Part shown: positions 23,713 through 31,531 of the stretch, piece by piece
How the letters are laid out: every line of letters begins with the position of its first letter
How positions within the stretch are numbered: the first letter of the stretch is position 1
Source: JAICKN01 sp036491415
GTDB lineage: Bacteria > Acidobacteriota > Terriglobia > Terriglobales > Acidobacteriaceae
Reading direction: 5' to 3'
DNA length: 59,477 bases
Assembly (NCBI GenBank): GCA_036491415.1
Contig: DASXCC010000097.1
Coordinates: 1-59,477 of the forward strand
Program-made: the position numbers and the translations under genes
Notes under the pieces: model-generated
What the model was told of the DNA's origin: nothing
What the model saw: the letters and a program-made list of their open reading frames with translations, nothing else
Database searches by the model: none

Positions 23713-24283
23713 TTGGCGCCTCCGGTTTACCGCTGGCTAGCTCGTGCAGAAGGCGTTTACGTTCTTCCGGATCTATATCCTTTTGGAACAATTTTGCGCG
23801 CTCTGAGCCAAGGTGCTCGATCCATTGCTCGTACTCCGGACCGTATTGCTCTTCGAGATCAAGGCGCATTTTTTGGGCGAGGGCTGGACTTTGACCTTCA
23901 GTCGAAATCGCTACCTGCAACTTGCCACGGCGAACCACTGCCGGATAGTAAAAGTCGCAGTGCTCAGGATCGTCGACCACATTGCACAGAATGTTTCGGA
24001 GGCGGGCTTCCTGGAATGCTTGCGCGTTTACTTCACGGGAGGAAGTCCCTACAACCGCGATAAAGACATTGTCGAGGTCGGCGGGTTCGAAGACTTTGGT
24101 AGCCAACTCAATACGTCCGTCCTGCGCCCACTGCTGCACTGTTTCGCTCGCCTCGGGAGCTACCACGCGGACTCTGGCCCCAGCCTGTAGCAGGCTTTCG
24201 ATCTTCGGCGTGGCAACCACTCCCGCCCCAACTACTAGGGCCGAGCGGCCTGCCAGCTTAAGAAACATAGGAAACAGAGTCAT
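23702..24283 (-). CDS. Precorrin-2 dehydrogenase (Met8p / CysG N-terminal type)
   Basis: The 193-residue protein has the Rossmann start FPMFLKLAGRSALVVGAGVVATPKIESLLQAGARVRVVAPEA, then VFIAVVGTSSREVNAQAFQEARLRNILCNVVDDPEHCDFYYPAVVRRGKLQVAISTEGQSPALAQKMR. This is the NAD-dependent precorrin-2 dehydrogenase; the family can also carry out the ferrochelation step to siroheme. It is the first gene of the operon with cobA and cysH. The start lies 68 bases after the terminator U-tract of the upstream attenuator. An in-frame ATG with GAGGA eleven bases away supports 24283. Confidence 0.93.
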   Translation of the reverse strand: MTLFPMFLKLAGRSALVVGAGVVATPKIESLLQAGARVRVVAPEASETVQQWAQDGRIELATKVFEPADLDNVFIAVVGTSSREVNAQAFQEARLRNILCNVVDDPEHCDFYYPAVVRRGKLQVAISTEGQSPALAQKMRLDLEEQYGPEYEQWIEHLGSERAKLFQKDIDPEERKRLLHELASGKPEAPNAR

Positions 24284-24350
24284 TGAATTTCGATCCTCAA
24301 AATCTCGAATCCGCTTTCAAAAACCTTGTAACTCGTTGCAATAAAACTGC

Positions 24351-24388
24351 AATAAAAAACCCACCGCCAGTTTGTGCTGGCGGTGGGT
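24351..24388 (-). terminator. Intrinsic terminator in the operon leader (attenuator stem 3:4)
   Basis: On the minus strand, ACCCACCGCCAG (24388-24377), loop CACAAA, then CTGGCGGTGGGT (24370-24359) form a perfect 12-bp stem followed by TTTTTATT. It lies between the Cys-rich leader ORF and the precorrin-2 dehydrogenase start, so read-through must be regulated for the operon to be expressed. Confidence 0.93.
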
Positions 24389-24489
24389 GTGAACTATGCC
24401 GGTATTAAAGTATGCTTATTTCAGCATGCTCCCATCGCCAGACGGACGAATACAACAACATGGGCAACAACACATGCACATCGTCTGGC
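24359..24489 (-). promoter_or_regulatory. Transcription attenuator with mutually exclusive stems 1:2, 2:3 and 3:4
   Basis: In transcript order, segment 1 is GCCAGACG (24489-24482), segment 2 is CGTCTGGCGATGGG (24444-24431), segment 3 is ACCCACCGCCAG (24388-24377) and segment 4 is CTGGCGGTGGGT (24370-24359). Segments 1 and 2 pair over 8 bp exactly. CTGGCGATGGG of segment 2 pairs with CCCACCGCCAG of segment 3 over 11 positions with a single A-C mismatch, because segment 2 mimics segment 4. Segments 3 and 4 make the terminator. Segment 1 lies just before the Cys codons and segment 2 just after them inside the leader ORF. A ribosome stalled at Cys codons would therefore free segment 2 to form the antiterminator. 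The pairings are read from the sequence; the regulation is inferred by analogy with trp/his-type attenuation. Confidence 0.85.
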
Positions 24490-24508
24490 TCTGGCTAAGG
24501 TTCAACAT
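24416..24508 (-). CDS. Cysteine-rich leader peptide of the siroheme/APS-reductase operon
   Basis: A 30-codon ORF on the minus strand starts MLNLSQSQTM and continues with residues 10-19 M-C-M-C-C-C-P-C-C-C, then a polar tail ending at TAA (24418-24416). Seven of the nine codons 11-19 (24478-24452) encode Cys, as TGT five times and TGC twice. AGGA lies ten bases before the ATG, a modest ribosome binding site, but the predicted transcription start is so close that translation may be nearly leaderless. Position, codon content and the overlapping RNA stems indicate a regulatory peptide whose translation senses charged tRNA-Cys, not a functional protein. Downstream in-frame ATGs at codons 10 and 12 are alternative starts. 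Confidence 0.85.
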   Translation of the reverse strand: MLNLSQSQTMCMCCCPCCCIRPSGDGSMLK

Positions 24509-24517
24509 GCTTCCAAT

Positions 24518-24547
24518 ATCCTATGAGGTAGGGCGGCAGGCCGTCAA
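24518..24547 (-). promoter_or_regulatory. Predicted sigma-70 promoter of the sulfur/siroheme operon
   Basis: On the minus strand a -35 box TTGACG (24547-24542) and a -10 box TAGGAT (24523-24518) are separated by 18 bp. The leader ATG begins only nine bases after the -10 box, so the expected start site lies one to four bases before it. Boxes are read by eye against the E. coli consensus. Confidence 0.55.
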
Positions 24548-24647
24548 GAGGGTAGTTTGGAACGCCGAAAACACCAAAGTTCAGTCTATTGATAGAGTTT
24601 AGCGGGCCGACGGCAGTTCTAGGAAACACATCCAAGCACGGAACCTC

Positions 24648-26006
24648 ATGAATAATAAGCAGATTGATGTGTTGGTGATCGGCGCCGGAGCAGCCGGAAT
24701 CGCCGCTTCCCTGCAGCTCGCGCAAGCCGGACTCTCCGTTTTAATGCTCGAAGCGCGTTCGCGCATCGGCGGGCGTATGTTGACCATCCATGATAAAGAA
24801 ACCGGCGCGGCGGTCGAGTTAGGGGCGGAGTTTATTCATGGGCGGCCACCGGAAATTTTCGACATCTTGCACAAACACAAGATTCGAAGCGCAGAAATAA
24901 CCGGCGACTTTTTGCGCCTCGAACATGGCGAGCTGCAAACCAGCGATTTCTTTTCCGAAGTCGATCGCCTGATGCAAAACATGACAGACCGAGGGCCGGA
25001 TGAATCGTTCTCGGATTTTCTTGACGAATACTGCCCACATAAAAATCAGGAAAAAATAAAAACCTGGGCGCGAGGATATGTAACAGGATTTCACGCTGCT
25101 GATCCCAATTTGATCAGCGTACATTCTCTCGTGAAAGGCATGCGTGCCGAGGAAGAAATCGGCGGACACGAAACCTTTCGCATGGAAGGCGGCTACGCCA
25201 CGCTGCTGCAGATTTGGGAGCAACAATTGCGCGCGGGAAATGTCGAAGTACAACTGGAAAGCGTTGTCAAAGCCGTGCATTGGAAGAAAGGCGGTGTTGA
25301 AGTGGAAGTTGCTCATGGCGAAAAGACTTCAAAATATACTGCGCCAAAACTTCTGGTCACTTTACCTTTGAGCTTATTGCAGGCTCATTCTAAAACTAAA
25401 GCTCAAACGGAAGGCGTCGTGCAATTCACGCCGGAACTTAGCGTAAAAAAGCCAGCGCTGGACAAATTAGTAATGGGGAAAGTGATTCGCGTGACTTTGT
25501 CCTTCCGCGAACGCTTTTGGAACGATCTTCATATTAGCGATATTGGAGGAAAAGATAGCGGTAAAACGCTTTCCGATGCCAGCTTCATTCTTTCCGGCGA
25601 AGACTGGTTCCCTACCTGGTGGACGACCATACCAGAAAAACTTCCAGTGATTACCGGCTGGGCTCCGTTCCACTGCGCCGAAAGATTGGCCGACAAGAGC
25701 CCTGACTTCGTCGTAGAGAAAGCCACGCAAACATTAGCCAACGTATTGCGAGTCGATGCAAAAGAGGTACGGGGGCTACTTACGTCTGCGCACTATCATA
25801 ACTGGGAAACAGATCCATTTTCCCAAGGCGCCTACAGCTATGTGAAAGTTGGCGGCGATACAGCACAGAAGGATTTGTCTGTTCCAATCGATGAGACTTT
25901 ATTCTTCGCTGGAGAAGCTACCGACTATACCGGACATCATGGAACCGTTCATGCCGCCATTCGCAGTGGCCATCGCGCGGCCAAAGAAATTCTGGAGAAT
26001 TCTTAA
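24648..26006 (+). CDS. FAD-dependent amine oxidase (flavin monoamine oxidase family)
   Basis: The 452-residue protein begins with a Rossmann FAD motif DVLVIGAGAAGIAASLQLAQAGLSVLMLEARSRIGGRM (GxGxxG then E of the ADP-binding site and the R-x-GGR). It ends with the second FAD block LFFAGEATDYTGHHGTVHAAIRSGHRAAKEIL. Between them, GAEFIHGRPPEIF and FRMEGGYATLLQIW match monoamine/polyamine oxidases. No signal peptide is present, so it is cytoplasmic. The substrate is likely an amine, but carotenoid-desaturase-like relatives cannot be excluded. It is divergent from the sulfur operon, whose leader and promoter occupy the shared intergenic region. Confidence 0.92.
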   Translation: MNNKQIDVLVIGAGAAGIAASLQLAQAGLSVLMLEARSRIGGRMLTIHDKETGAAVELGAEFIHGRPPEIFDILHKHKIRSAEITGDFLRLEHGELQTSDFFSEVDRLMQNMTDRGPDESFSDFLDEYCPHKNQEKIKTWARGYVTGFHAADPNLISVHSLVKGMRAEEEIGGHETFRMEGGYATLLQIWEQQLRAGNVEVQLESVVKAVHWKKGGVEVEVAHGEKTSKYTAPKLLVTLPLSLLQAHSKTKAQTEGVVQFTPELSVKKPALDKLVMGKVIRVTLSFRERFWNDLHISDIGGKDSGKTLSDASFILSGEDWFPTWWTTIPEKLPVITGWAPFHCAERLADKSPDFVVEKATQTLANVLRVDAKEVRGLLTSAHYHNWETDPFSQGAYSYVKVGGDTAQKDLSVPIDETLFFAGEATDYTGHHGTVHAAIRSGHRAAKEILENS

Positions 26007-26016
26007 ACACCACAAA

Positions 26017-27588
26017 TCAATGCGCCATCGCGGCGCCGGCTTTTTTCTCAGGCTTCTTCAACAATAAAAGGCACGGCGAGACAGCAACGAACATGATCGC
26101 CAAGAGCATGAAGGTATCGTTGTAAGCCATGATTGCGGCCTGTCTCTGCACCATTCCAAAAATGGCAGCGTAAGCACGATGCGAGGCTGTCACCATGTCT
26201 GATCCCTGGGACATGAAGTACCCGGTAAATCCGCGTGACAGATTCTGCGCAGCCAAATTTGTTCCGGTCACGTTCGCAACTAAGTCATGAACATGCTTTT
26301 GCTGGCTGCGAACCTGAAAAGTTTCCACCGTGGAAATGCCGATGCTGGCACCAATGTTGCGCATCAAGTTGAACAAGCTGGTCGCATTCCCCAATCGCTC
26401 TTTGGGAATTGGATCGTTGGTGACAGTCGTAAGAGGAACGAAGACCAATCCGAGCGCAGCTCCCTGTAATAAAAGAGGCCACAAGAAATCAGAAAAACCA
26501 ATGTCCAGGCTTAGACGCGAAAGCATATACATTGCGATAGCGACAGCAAAAATTCCCGTGCCCAGCAACTTTCGCGAATCAACTTTTGAGGTCAAAATAC
26601 CCACAATTGGCATGCATAAAAATGACGCCAGACCTCTGGGAAGGTTGGTTACGCCGGCGTGTGTTGCCGTGTAACCAAGTAACACCTGCATGAGAAGAGG
26701 CAGCAACACGGTGCTGCCATAGAGCACGAACCCGATGATCGTCATCAGGAAGGTGCCTACCGCAAATGATCGATACCTGAATACCCCAAGATCGACAATG
26801 GGGTGCTCTGCTTTGAGCTCGCGAATTATGAGTGCGATCAACCCGAATGCAGCCAGCATTGCCAGCACGGTGATGAAGTTTGAGCTGAACCAATCATCTT
26901 CCTGACCCTTATCAAGCAGGATCTGCAAGGAGGCGATACCCAGAACCAGAAATCCTATGCCCCAATAATCGACGCTCGAAGATTTTCGACGCAAATAAGA
27001 TGGGTCGAAAATATACATCTGCGTAAGAATAATGGCGATGATGCCAATCGGTACGTTGATATAAAAAACCCAACGCCAGCTGTAATTGTCCGTGAGCCAG
27101 CCTCCAGCGACAGGTCCCAACATGGGCGCGACAACAATTCCCAAAGCCCAGAACGCCATTGCCTGGCCACGCTTTTCAGGCGGGAAGGCTTCCAGCAAAA
27201 TCGCCTGTGATAAAGGTTGTAGTCCTCCGCCGCACGCGCCTTGAATTACCCGGCAAATAATGAGGAATGGCAGCGATGGCGCAAGTCCACAGAAAAACGA
27301 AGCAATCGTAAACCCTATGACCGATGCCATGAGCAAGCGCTTACGGCCAAAGTTATTGGCAAGCCATCCGGTCATGGGAAGAATGATGGCGTTGGCCACG
27401 AGATATGAAGTAAGCGTCCAAGTGGCTTCGTCCGTCGAGGCAGAAAGGTTGCCGGCGATATGCGGAAGCGATACGTTCACGACGGTTGTATCCAACACTT
27501 CCATAAAAGTGCTGGACATCACCGCGATGGCAATGAGCCAGGGATTGATATTTCTCGGGTTACCTGGCTGCTGATTTTCTGGAGGCAT
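26017..27588 (-). CDS. DHA2-family drug:H+ antiporter (EmrB/QacA type, MFS)
   Basis: The 523-residue protein has about 14 hydrophobic segments. The first block is AIAVMSSTFMEVLDTTVVNVSLPHIAGNL, the DHA2 motif with the conserved Asp and LDxTVVNVALP pattern. Motif A follows as GWLANNFGRKRLL, then GACGGGLQPLSQAIL, GPVAGGWLTDNYSWRWVFYINVPIGI (motif C region with the GPxxGG antiporter signature). It exports drugs or toxic compounds across the inner membrane. No EmrA-like adaptor is adjacent; the truncated hlyD is about 8 kb away and unlikely to be a partner. The gene ends close to the convergent amine oxidase gene. Confidence 0.95.
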   Translation of the reverse strand: MPPENQQPGNPRNINPWLIAIAVMSSTFMEVLDTTVVNVSLPHIAGNLSASTDEATWTLTSYLVANAIILPMTGWLANNFGRKRLLMASVIGFTIASFFCGLAPSLPFLIICRVIQGACGGGLQPLSQAILLEAFPPEKRGQAMAFWALGIVVAPMLGPVAGGWLTDNYSWRWVFYINVPIGIIAIILTQMYIFDPSYLRRKSSSVDYWGIGFLVLGIASLQILLDKGQEDDWFSSNFITVLAMLAAFGLIALIIRELKAEHPIVDLGVFRYRSFAVGTFLMTIIGFVLYGSTVLLPLLMQVLLGYTATHAGVTNLPRGLASFLCMPIVGILTSKVDSRKLLGTGIFAVAIAMYMLSRLSLDIGFSDFLWPLLLQGAALGLVFVPLTTVTNDPIPKERLGNATSLFNLMRNIGASIGISTVETFQVRSQQKHVHDLVANVTGTNLAAQNLSRGFTGYFMSQGSDMVTASHRAYAAIFGMVQRQAAIMAYNDTFMLLAIMFVAVSPCLLLLKKPEKKAGAAMAH

Positions 27589-27717
27589 ATCGAACTAGGT
27601 TTAGATGCAAACGAAACGGAACTGTTTCATTAAATGCGGCTTCTGAATGTACGTTTTTGATTATTTCATCTTTACGGAATTCTTCCAATGAAGGCTGGTA
27701 TCTTTTAATGTCTGCAG

Positions 27718-28770
27718 TTAATGTCCGTAGCCGCCGTCTTGCAAAGAAACTTTGCCCCGGAACATGCGATAGACGATGACGAAATAAAGAACAGCCATGC
27801 ACATGCCAAAGCACCACCAGATCAGTCCCACGCGCAACGCATGTGAACCGGAAAGGGCGTTTTCAACGGTGATGTCGAGCGCGGAATTGGTTGTTGAAGG
27901 CAGCAATCGCGGATAGAGGGCCGCTGCCGCCCCGACGAGCATTGCAGACAAGTAGATGCATGAACATGTGAAGGCCTTGCGGTCTTGATTTTTCCGCGCG
28001 AAGAAAAACATACCCAGCAGGGAAAGCCCCACCAAAACAGGAACGAGAAATGAGATAGGGAATTCACGATAGTGATCGAGAACGTCGGGGCGTACGGAAA
28101 CCGACGCGTACAAATCCAGTCCGGTCAGAATAAAAAGAACAATCCAAAGCTGGCGGGCAATTTTCCGGGCCCGCAGCTGTAGATCACCGTCAGTTTTTAC
28201 GGCGATATAAAAGGCTCCGTGAATAATCAACGCGTCGAGCGCCAGCAATCCGCCAAGAACTGTGTACCAGTCCAAAATTCCCGGATTCGGGCCCGGCATC
28301 CAGTTCGTCCACAGGGGCAGAAAGAAGTATCCATCTGCTCCGAGCGGCACGCCGCGAATTACATTGGCGAGCGCAGCCCCAAAGAAAATGGTGAGCAGAG
28401 AACTCGACACGAAAAATAACCCGTCGAAGAATGTGCGCCATACACCAATGTGCATCAGCGAGCGAAGTTCGATGCTGGCGCCTCTCAGGATCAATAGCCA
28501 CAGGACAATCATCAGCGCGAGATAAAATCCGCTGAAAGCCGATGCGTAAAGCAGGGGAAAAGCAAAGTAAAGAGTTCCGCCGCCTGCGATCAGCCAGACC
28601 TCATTGCCGTCCCACACCGGACCGATGGAGCGCAACAACAATTGCTTGTCGTTCTCACTCCGTCCCAGCCACGGATGCAGAATGCCCACACCCAGGTCGA
28701 AGCCGTCGAGCACGACATAAGCCGCCAGCATGGCTGCGACGAACCAGAACCAGATGAATCCCATCGTCAT
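27718..28770 (-). CDS. cydB: Cytochrome bd ubiquinol oxidase subunit II
   Basis: The 350-residue inner-membrane protein has eight or so hydrophobic segments. It starts FIWFWFVAAMLAAYVVLDGFDLGVGILHPWLGR, the family signature, followed by PVWDGNEVWLIAGGGTLYFAFPLLYASAFSGFYLALMIVLWLLILRGASIELR. It forms the heterodimer with CydA for quinol oxidation with high O2 affinity. The gene lies 60 bp downstream of cydA. No cydX-like ORF could be supported. The start may be either of two ATGs (residue 1 or 3). It is about 30 residues shorter than E. coli CydB, within the family range. Confidence 0.95.
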   Translation of the reverse strand: MTMGFIWFWFVAAMLAAYVVLDGFDLGVGILHPWLGRSENDKQLLLRSIGPVWDGNEVWLIAGGGTLYFAFPLLYASAFSGFYLALMIVLWLLILRGASIELRSLMHIGVWRTFFDGLFFVSSSLLTIFFGAALANVIRGVPLGADGYFFLPLWTNWMPGPNPGILDWYTVLGGLLALDALIIHGAFYIAVKTDGDLQLRARKIARQLWIVLFILTGLDLYASVSVRPDVLDHYREFPISFLVPVLVGLSLLGMFFFARKNQDRKAFTCSCIYLSAMLVGAAAALYPRLLPSTTNSALDITVENALSGSHALRVGLIWWCFGMCMAVLYFVIVYRMFRGKVSLQDGGYGH

Positions 28771-28830
28771 TCCGTTAACTCAAGCTTCCCTTAGCCCAGA
28801 ATTCAGTTTTTTCGAAAGCACGCAATCACG

Positions 28831-30186
28831 TTACTCGGTGAACGCGCTTTGCGGCGCGGCATTCAGCGGCCCCGCTTCCGGGCCTTGGTGCACGATGCGG
28901 TAGATCAGCACCACGAATAAAATCGAAAGAACGGTATACAAACCCATAAATCCCATCAGGGTAAAGAGGGTGTTCCCTGCCGACACATATTTCGATGAAC
29001 CTTCCGAGGTGCGAATCAACCCATAAACGATCCACGGCTGGCGGCCAATTTCAGCCGTAAGCCACCCTGCAGTATTGGCAATGTATGGGAGCGGGAAACT
29101 CAACAGAAGCGGCCACAACATCCAGCGCGTGGTGAAAAGCTTTCCGCGCGACAGCAACAACGCAGCGAGCGCCATGACCGCAACAAAGTATGTTCCGAGC
29201 CCCGCCATAATGTGATAGGCGTAAAACAAAAGTGGAATGGGCGCGGGCCATTGATCGCGTGGAAATTGGTCGAGGCCGGCAACTTCGGCAGTAGTCGTAC
29301 CGTAAATCAGGAAACTTAGAACTTTATTTACAACCAGCGGATTATCAATACGCTGGTTCTGCTCGTCAGGCTGCCCCATTAAAACAATCGGCGCGCCTTT
29401 TTCGGATGTAAATAAACCTTCCATTCCTGCAACAGCCGCTGGCTGATTCTTGGCCATGTAGCGTCCATGAAGATCGCCGGTGGGAAAAATCTGCGCAATG
29501 CAGGAGATAACTCCAACGATCACGCCAACGCGAAGAAAAATCTTTCCATGCTCCGGAAAGCGGTTCTCAAGAACATAAAATGCACCCACGGCACACATCA
29601 CAAATGCCGCGGTAATGACCGCGCCCGACATGTTGTGTGCATACTGGATCAATGCCCACGGATTTGTCAGCAATCCCCAAAAGCTGGTGACTTCAAACAT
29701 TCCATTCGGAAGCCTCCGGTAAGCGACGGGATGTTGCATCCACGCATTGGTCACAATGATAAAGAATCCGGAGATCCACGATCCCAGAAACACCATGAAA
29801 GCTGCGCCCCAATGCGCCCATTTGGAAAGCCGCTTTTCGCCGAAGAGAAATAACCCAAGAAAAGCGGATTCCAGAAAGAACGAGAACACGCCTTCCATCG
29901 CCAGTGGTTGCCCGATCACTCCGCCTGTGGTGCGCGCAAACCGTGCCCAGTTGGTGCCAAACTGAAATTCCATGGGAATTCCGGTGACGACTCCGGCGAG
30001 AAAGTTGATGGCAAAAATTCGCGCCCAGAAGCGCGTGGCCTGCGCATAGTGTTTATCATTTTTGCGGATGGCGATGGTCTTTAATATAACGATGAGCAGG
30101 GCCAGCCCCATCGTGAGCTGCGGAAATAAATAATGATAGGTGATCGTGAAAGCGAAATGGATTCTGTGCAGCAGCAGAGCGTCCAT
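28831..30186 (-). CDS. cydA: Cytochrome bd ubiquinol oxidase subunit I
   Basis: The 451-residue subunit carries the three haems. It begins with LLLHRIHFAFTITYHYLFPQLTMGLA, in which His18 matches the haem b595 ligand. GVVTGIPMEFQFGTNWARF is the conserved quinol/haem block, FFLESAFLGLFLFG carries the conserved Glu, and ALIQYAHNMSGA contains the b558 His. The Q-loop region after the GDLHGRYMAKNQPAAVAGMEGLF block is short, as in the CIO/short-Q-loop group. It is transcribed with cydB. The gene is divergent from a c-type cytochrome gene, about 90 bp apart. Confidence 0.96.
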   Translation of the reverse strand: MDALLLHRIHFAFTITYHYLFPQLTMGLALLIVILKTIAIRKNDKHYAQATRFWARIFAINFLAGVVTGIPMEFQFGTNWARFARTTGGVIGQPLAMEGVFSFFLESAFLGLFLFGEKRLSKWAHWGAAFMVFLGSWISGFFIIVTNAWMQHPVAYRRLPNGMFEVTSFWGLLTNPWALIQYAHNMSGAVITAAFVMCAVGAFYVLENRFPEHGKIFLRVGVIVGVISCIAQIFPTGDLHGRYMAKNQPAAVAGMEGLFTSEKGAPIVLMGQPDEQNQRIDNPLVVNKVLSFLIYGTTTAEVAGLDQFPRDQWPAPIPLLFYAYHIMAGLGTYFVAVMALAALLLSRGKLFTTRWMLWPLLLSFPLPYIANTAGWLTAEIGRQPWIVYGLIRTSEGSSKYVSAGNTLFTLMGFMGLYTVLSILFVVLIYRIVHQGPEAGPLNAAPQSAFTE

Positions 30187-30277
30187 GTATTTATCGTAAA
30201 TGAAGAGTGACGAAGCTGCCGATAATTTGAGTTATCCTAGTTGGTCAAATCTTCTGCAATGAATGAACGAGGATGAA

Positions 30278-30616
30278 ATGAAATTTGGGCCGCTGAAATT
30301 TTATCTGATGACTTTTCTCCTGTGTTTTTCTGCAATGTCTGCCTATGCTCAATCGGACGCTGCTTCGGCTCAAGATCTATTCAAAGCGCGCTGCGTCTTG
30401 TGCCATGGCGATGACGGTAAAGGCGCTACAGCTCTGGGAAAACAAATGAAGGCCTCAGATTTAAATTCGTCCAAGGTGCAATTGCAGAAGAATGCCGTGT
30501 TGAAACAGGTCATCACCAATGGCAAAGGCAATATGCCTCCGTTTGGCGCGACGCTTTCCGATGACCAGATCAGCCAGCTTTTAAAATACGTGCGAACGTT
30601 CGCCAAGAAACACTAA
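30278..30616 (+). CDS. Small periplasmic cytochrome c (class I)
   Basis: The 112-residue protein has a signal peptide (MKFGPLKFYLMTFLLCFSAMSAYA) and one haem-binding CVLCH motif (residues 39-43), followed by GDDGKGATALGKQMKASDL and an axial Met in GNMPPFGATLSDDQISQLLKYVRTFAKKH. This matches single-haem cytochromes of the cbb3-CcoP/SoxX-like type used as soluble electron carriers. The start at 30278 has GAGG seven bases upstream; an extension at 30263 is less likely. It lies 45 bp upstream of the oxidase subunit III gene on the same strand and next to the cyd operon, so an electron-transfer role is likely. Confidence 0.92.
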   Translation: MKFGPLKFYLMTFLLCFSAMSAYAQSDAASAQDLFKARCVLCHGDDGKGATALGKQMKASDLNSSKVQLQKNAVLKQVITNGKGNMPPFGATLSDDQISQLLKYVRTFAKKH

Positions 30617-30661
30617 GACGCAAATTTTCCAACCTCTCGCGGTGACGAGTAGAATTTGGTC

Positions 30662-31399
30662 ATGAGTACCCTGTCTTCCACGGTCGCGCCTAAGACTTCC
30701 ACTGGCCGCGGGCATGACGGCACTCCTCCTTTTATACGCGGCGGAGGAGATGATTTTCATGGCGACGGTTCTCCGGACTTTGGTTCGCGCATGCGGCAAG
30801 CGCGTTTTGGATTGTTAGCAGCACTCGTACCGATCTTCATGCTTTTCCTCGGAATCGCGGTCGCCTACCTCTGGCGACAGCAATCTGCCGTACTCGATTC
30901 TCACACCGGCCATTTGGTTCGTTATTGGACGAAAGTTCGTCTGCCGGTGGAACTGCTGTTGTTCAACACGCTGTTGCTTTTTCTGAGCAGTGTCGCTATG
31001 GAAATGGCGCGCCGAAGGATTGCCCAACAAGCGGCGCTGGAACCTTTGCGCAACATTCCTGGCTTGCTTCTCCTTTCAGGATGGAAATTTCCGTGGCTGG
31101 CATCGAGCATGTTTTTGGCATTCGCTTTCCTCGCCGGTCAAGGAGCCGCTTGGCGCGCTCTTCAGATTCGCGGCTTTTTTATGGATAACGCCAGCAGCGG
31201 ATTCGTTTATCTACTGACAGGAACTCATGCTGCACACTTGGCCGGAGGCATGCTCGTTCTCGGCTATGCGATGTTCGCGACCCTTGCGCGTAAGAACATC
31301 GTTCATCGGCGGATCGTCGTGGACATCACTGCATGGTATTGGCATTTTATGCTGGTGCTGTGGGTCTGCATCTTCGCTTTGCTTTATTTCGTTGGCTAA
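30662..31399 (+). CDS. Haem-copper oxidase subunit III family protein
   Basis: The 245-residue membrane protein has about five hydrophobic segments: 50-70, 97-115, 146-165, 182-205 and 225-244. The Gly-rich N-terminal 45 residues are probably cytoplasmic. The regions ASSMFLAFAFLAGQGAAWRALQIRGFFMD, FVYLLTGTHAAHLAGGMLVLGYAMFATLARK and DITAWYWHFMLVLWVCIFALLYFVG match subunit III, including the W-H-F near the C-terminus. No oxidase subunit I or II is encoded nearby; the only upstream gene is the cytochrome c. It may serve a distal cytochrome c oxidase or a nitric-oxide reductase of the NorE type. Function beyond the family is inferred. Confidence 0.85.
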   Translation: MSTLSSTVAPKTSTGRGHDGTPPFIRGGGDDFHGDGSPDFGSRMRQARFGLLAALVPIFMLFLGIAVAYLWRQQSAVLDSHTGHLVRYWTKVRLPVELLLFNTLLLFLSSVAMEMARRRIAQQAALEPLRNIPGLLLLSGWKFPWLASSMFLAFAFLAGQGAAWRALQIRGFFMDNASSGFVYLLTGTHAAHLAGGMLVLGYAMFATLARKNIVHRRIVVDITAWYWHFMLVLWVCIFALLYFVG

Positions 31400-31430
31400 T
31401 CCGGCCAAACCTGCATCGCACACATTGCTT

Positions 31431-31436
31431 TATAAT
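31431..31436 (+). promoter_or_regulatory. Perfect TATAAT -10 box upstream of uvrA
   Basis: TATAAT lies 95 bases before the uvrA start, in the gap after the oxidase subunit III gene. No good -35 hexamer is seen at 17 bp. I see no convincing LexA box. Confidence 0.45.
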
Positions 31437-31531
31437 AGAAAGATTCTGTAGCCGATTTGGAGCCGTCTGTAGGCCTCGGCGGTGCGGAATGACCACTACG
31501 AATTTCAAAAGGTTTAGGTCCGATTGATCTG

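Noticed and set aside
24396..24602. Plus-strand open frame across the operon leader
   Set aside because: It is antisense to the Cys-rich leader peptide and the attenuator stems, has no ribosome binding site and no recognisable protein features.
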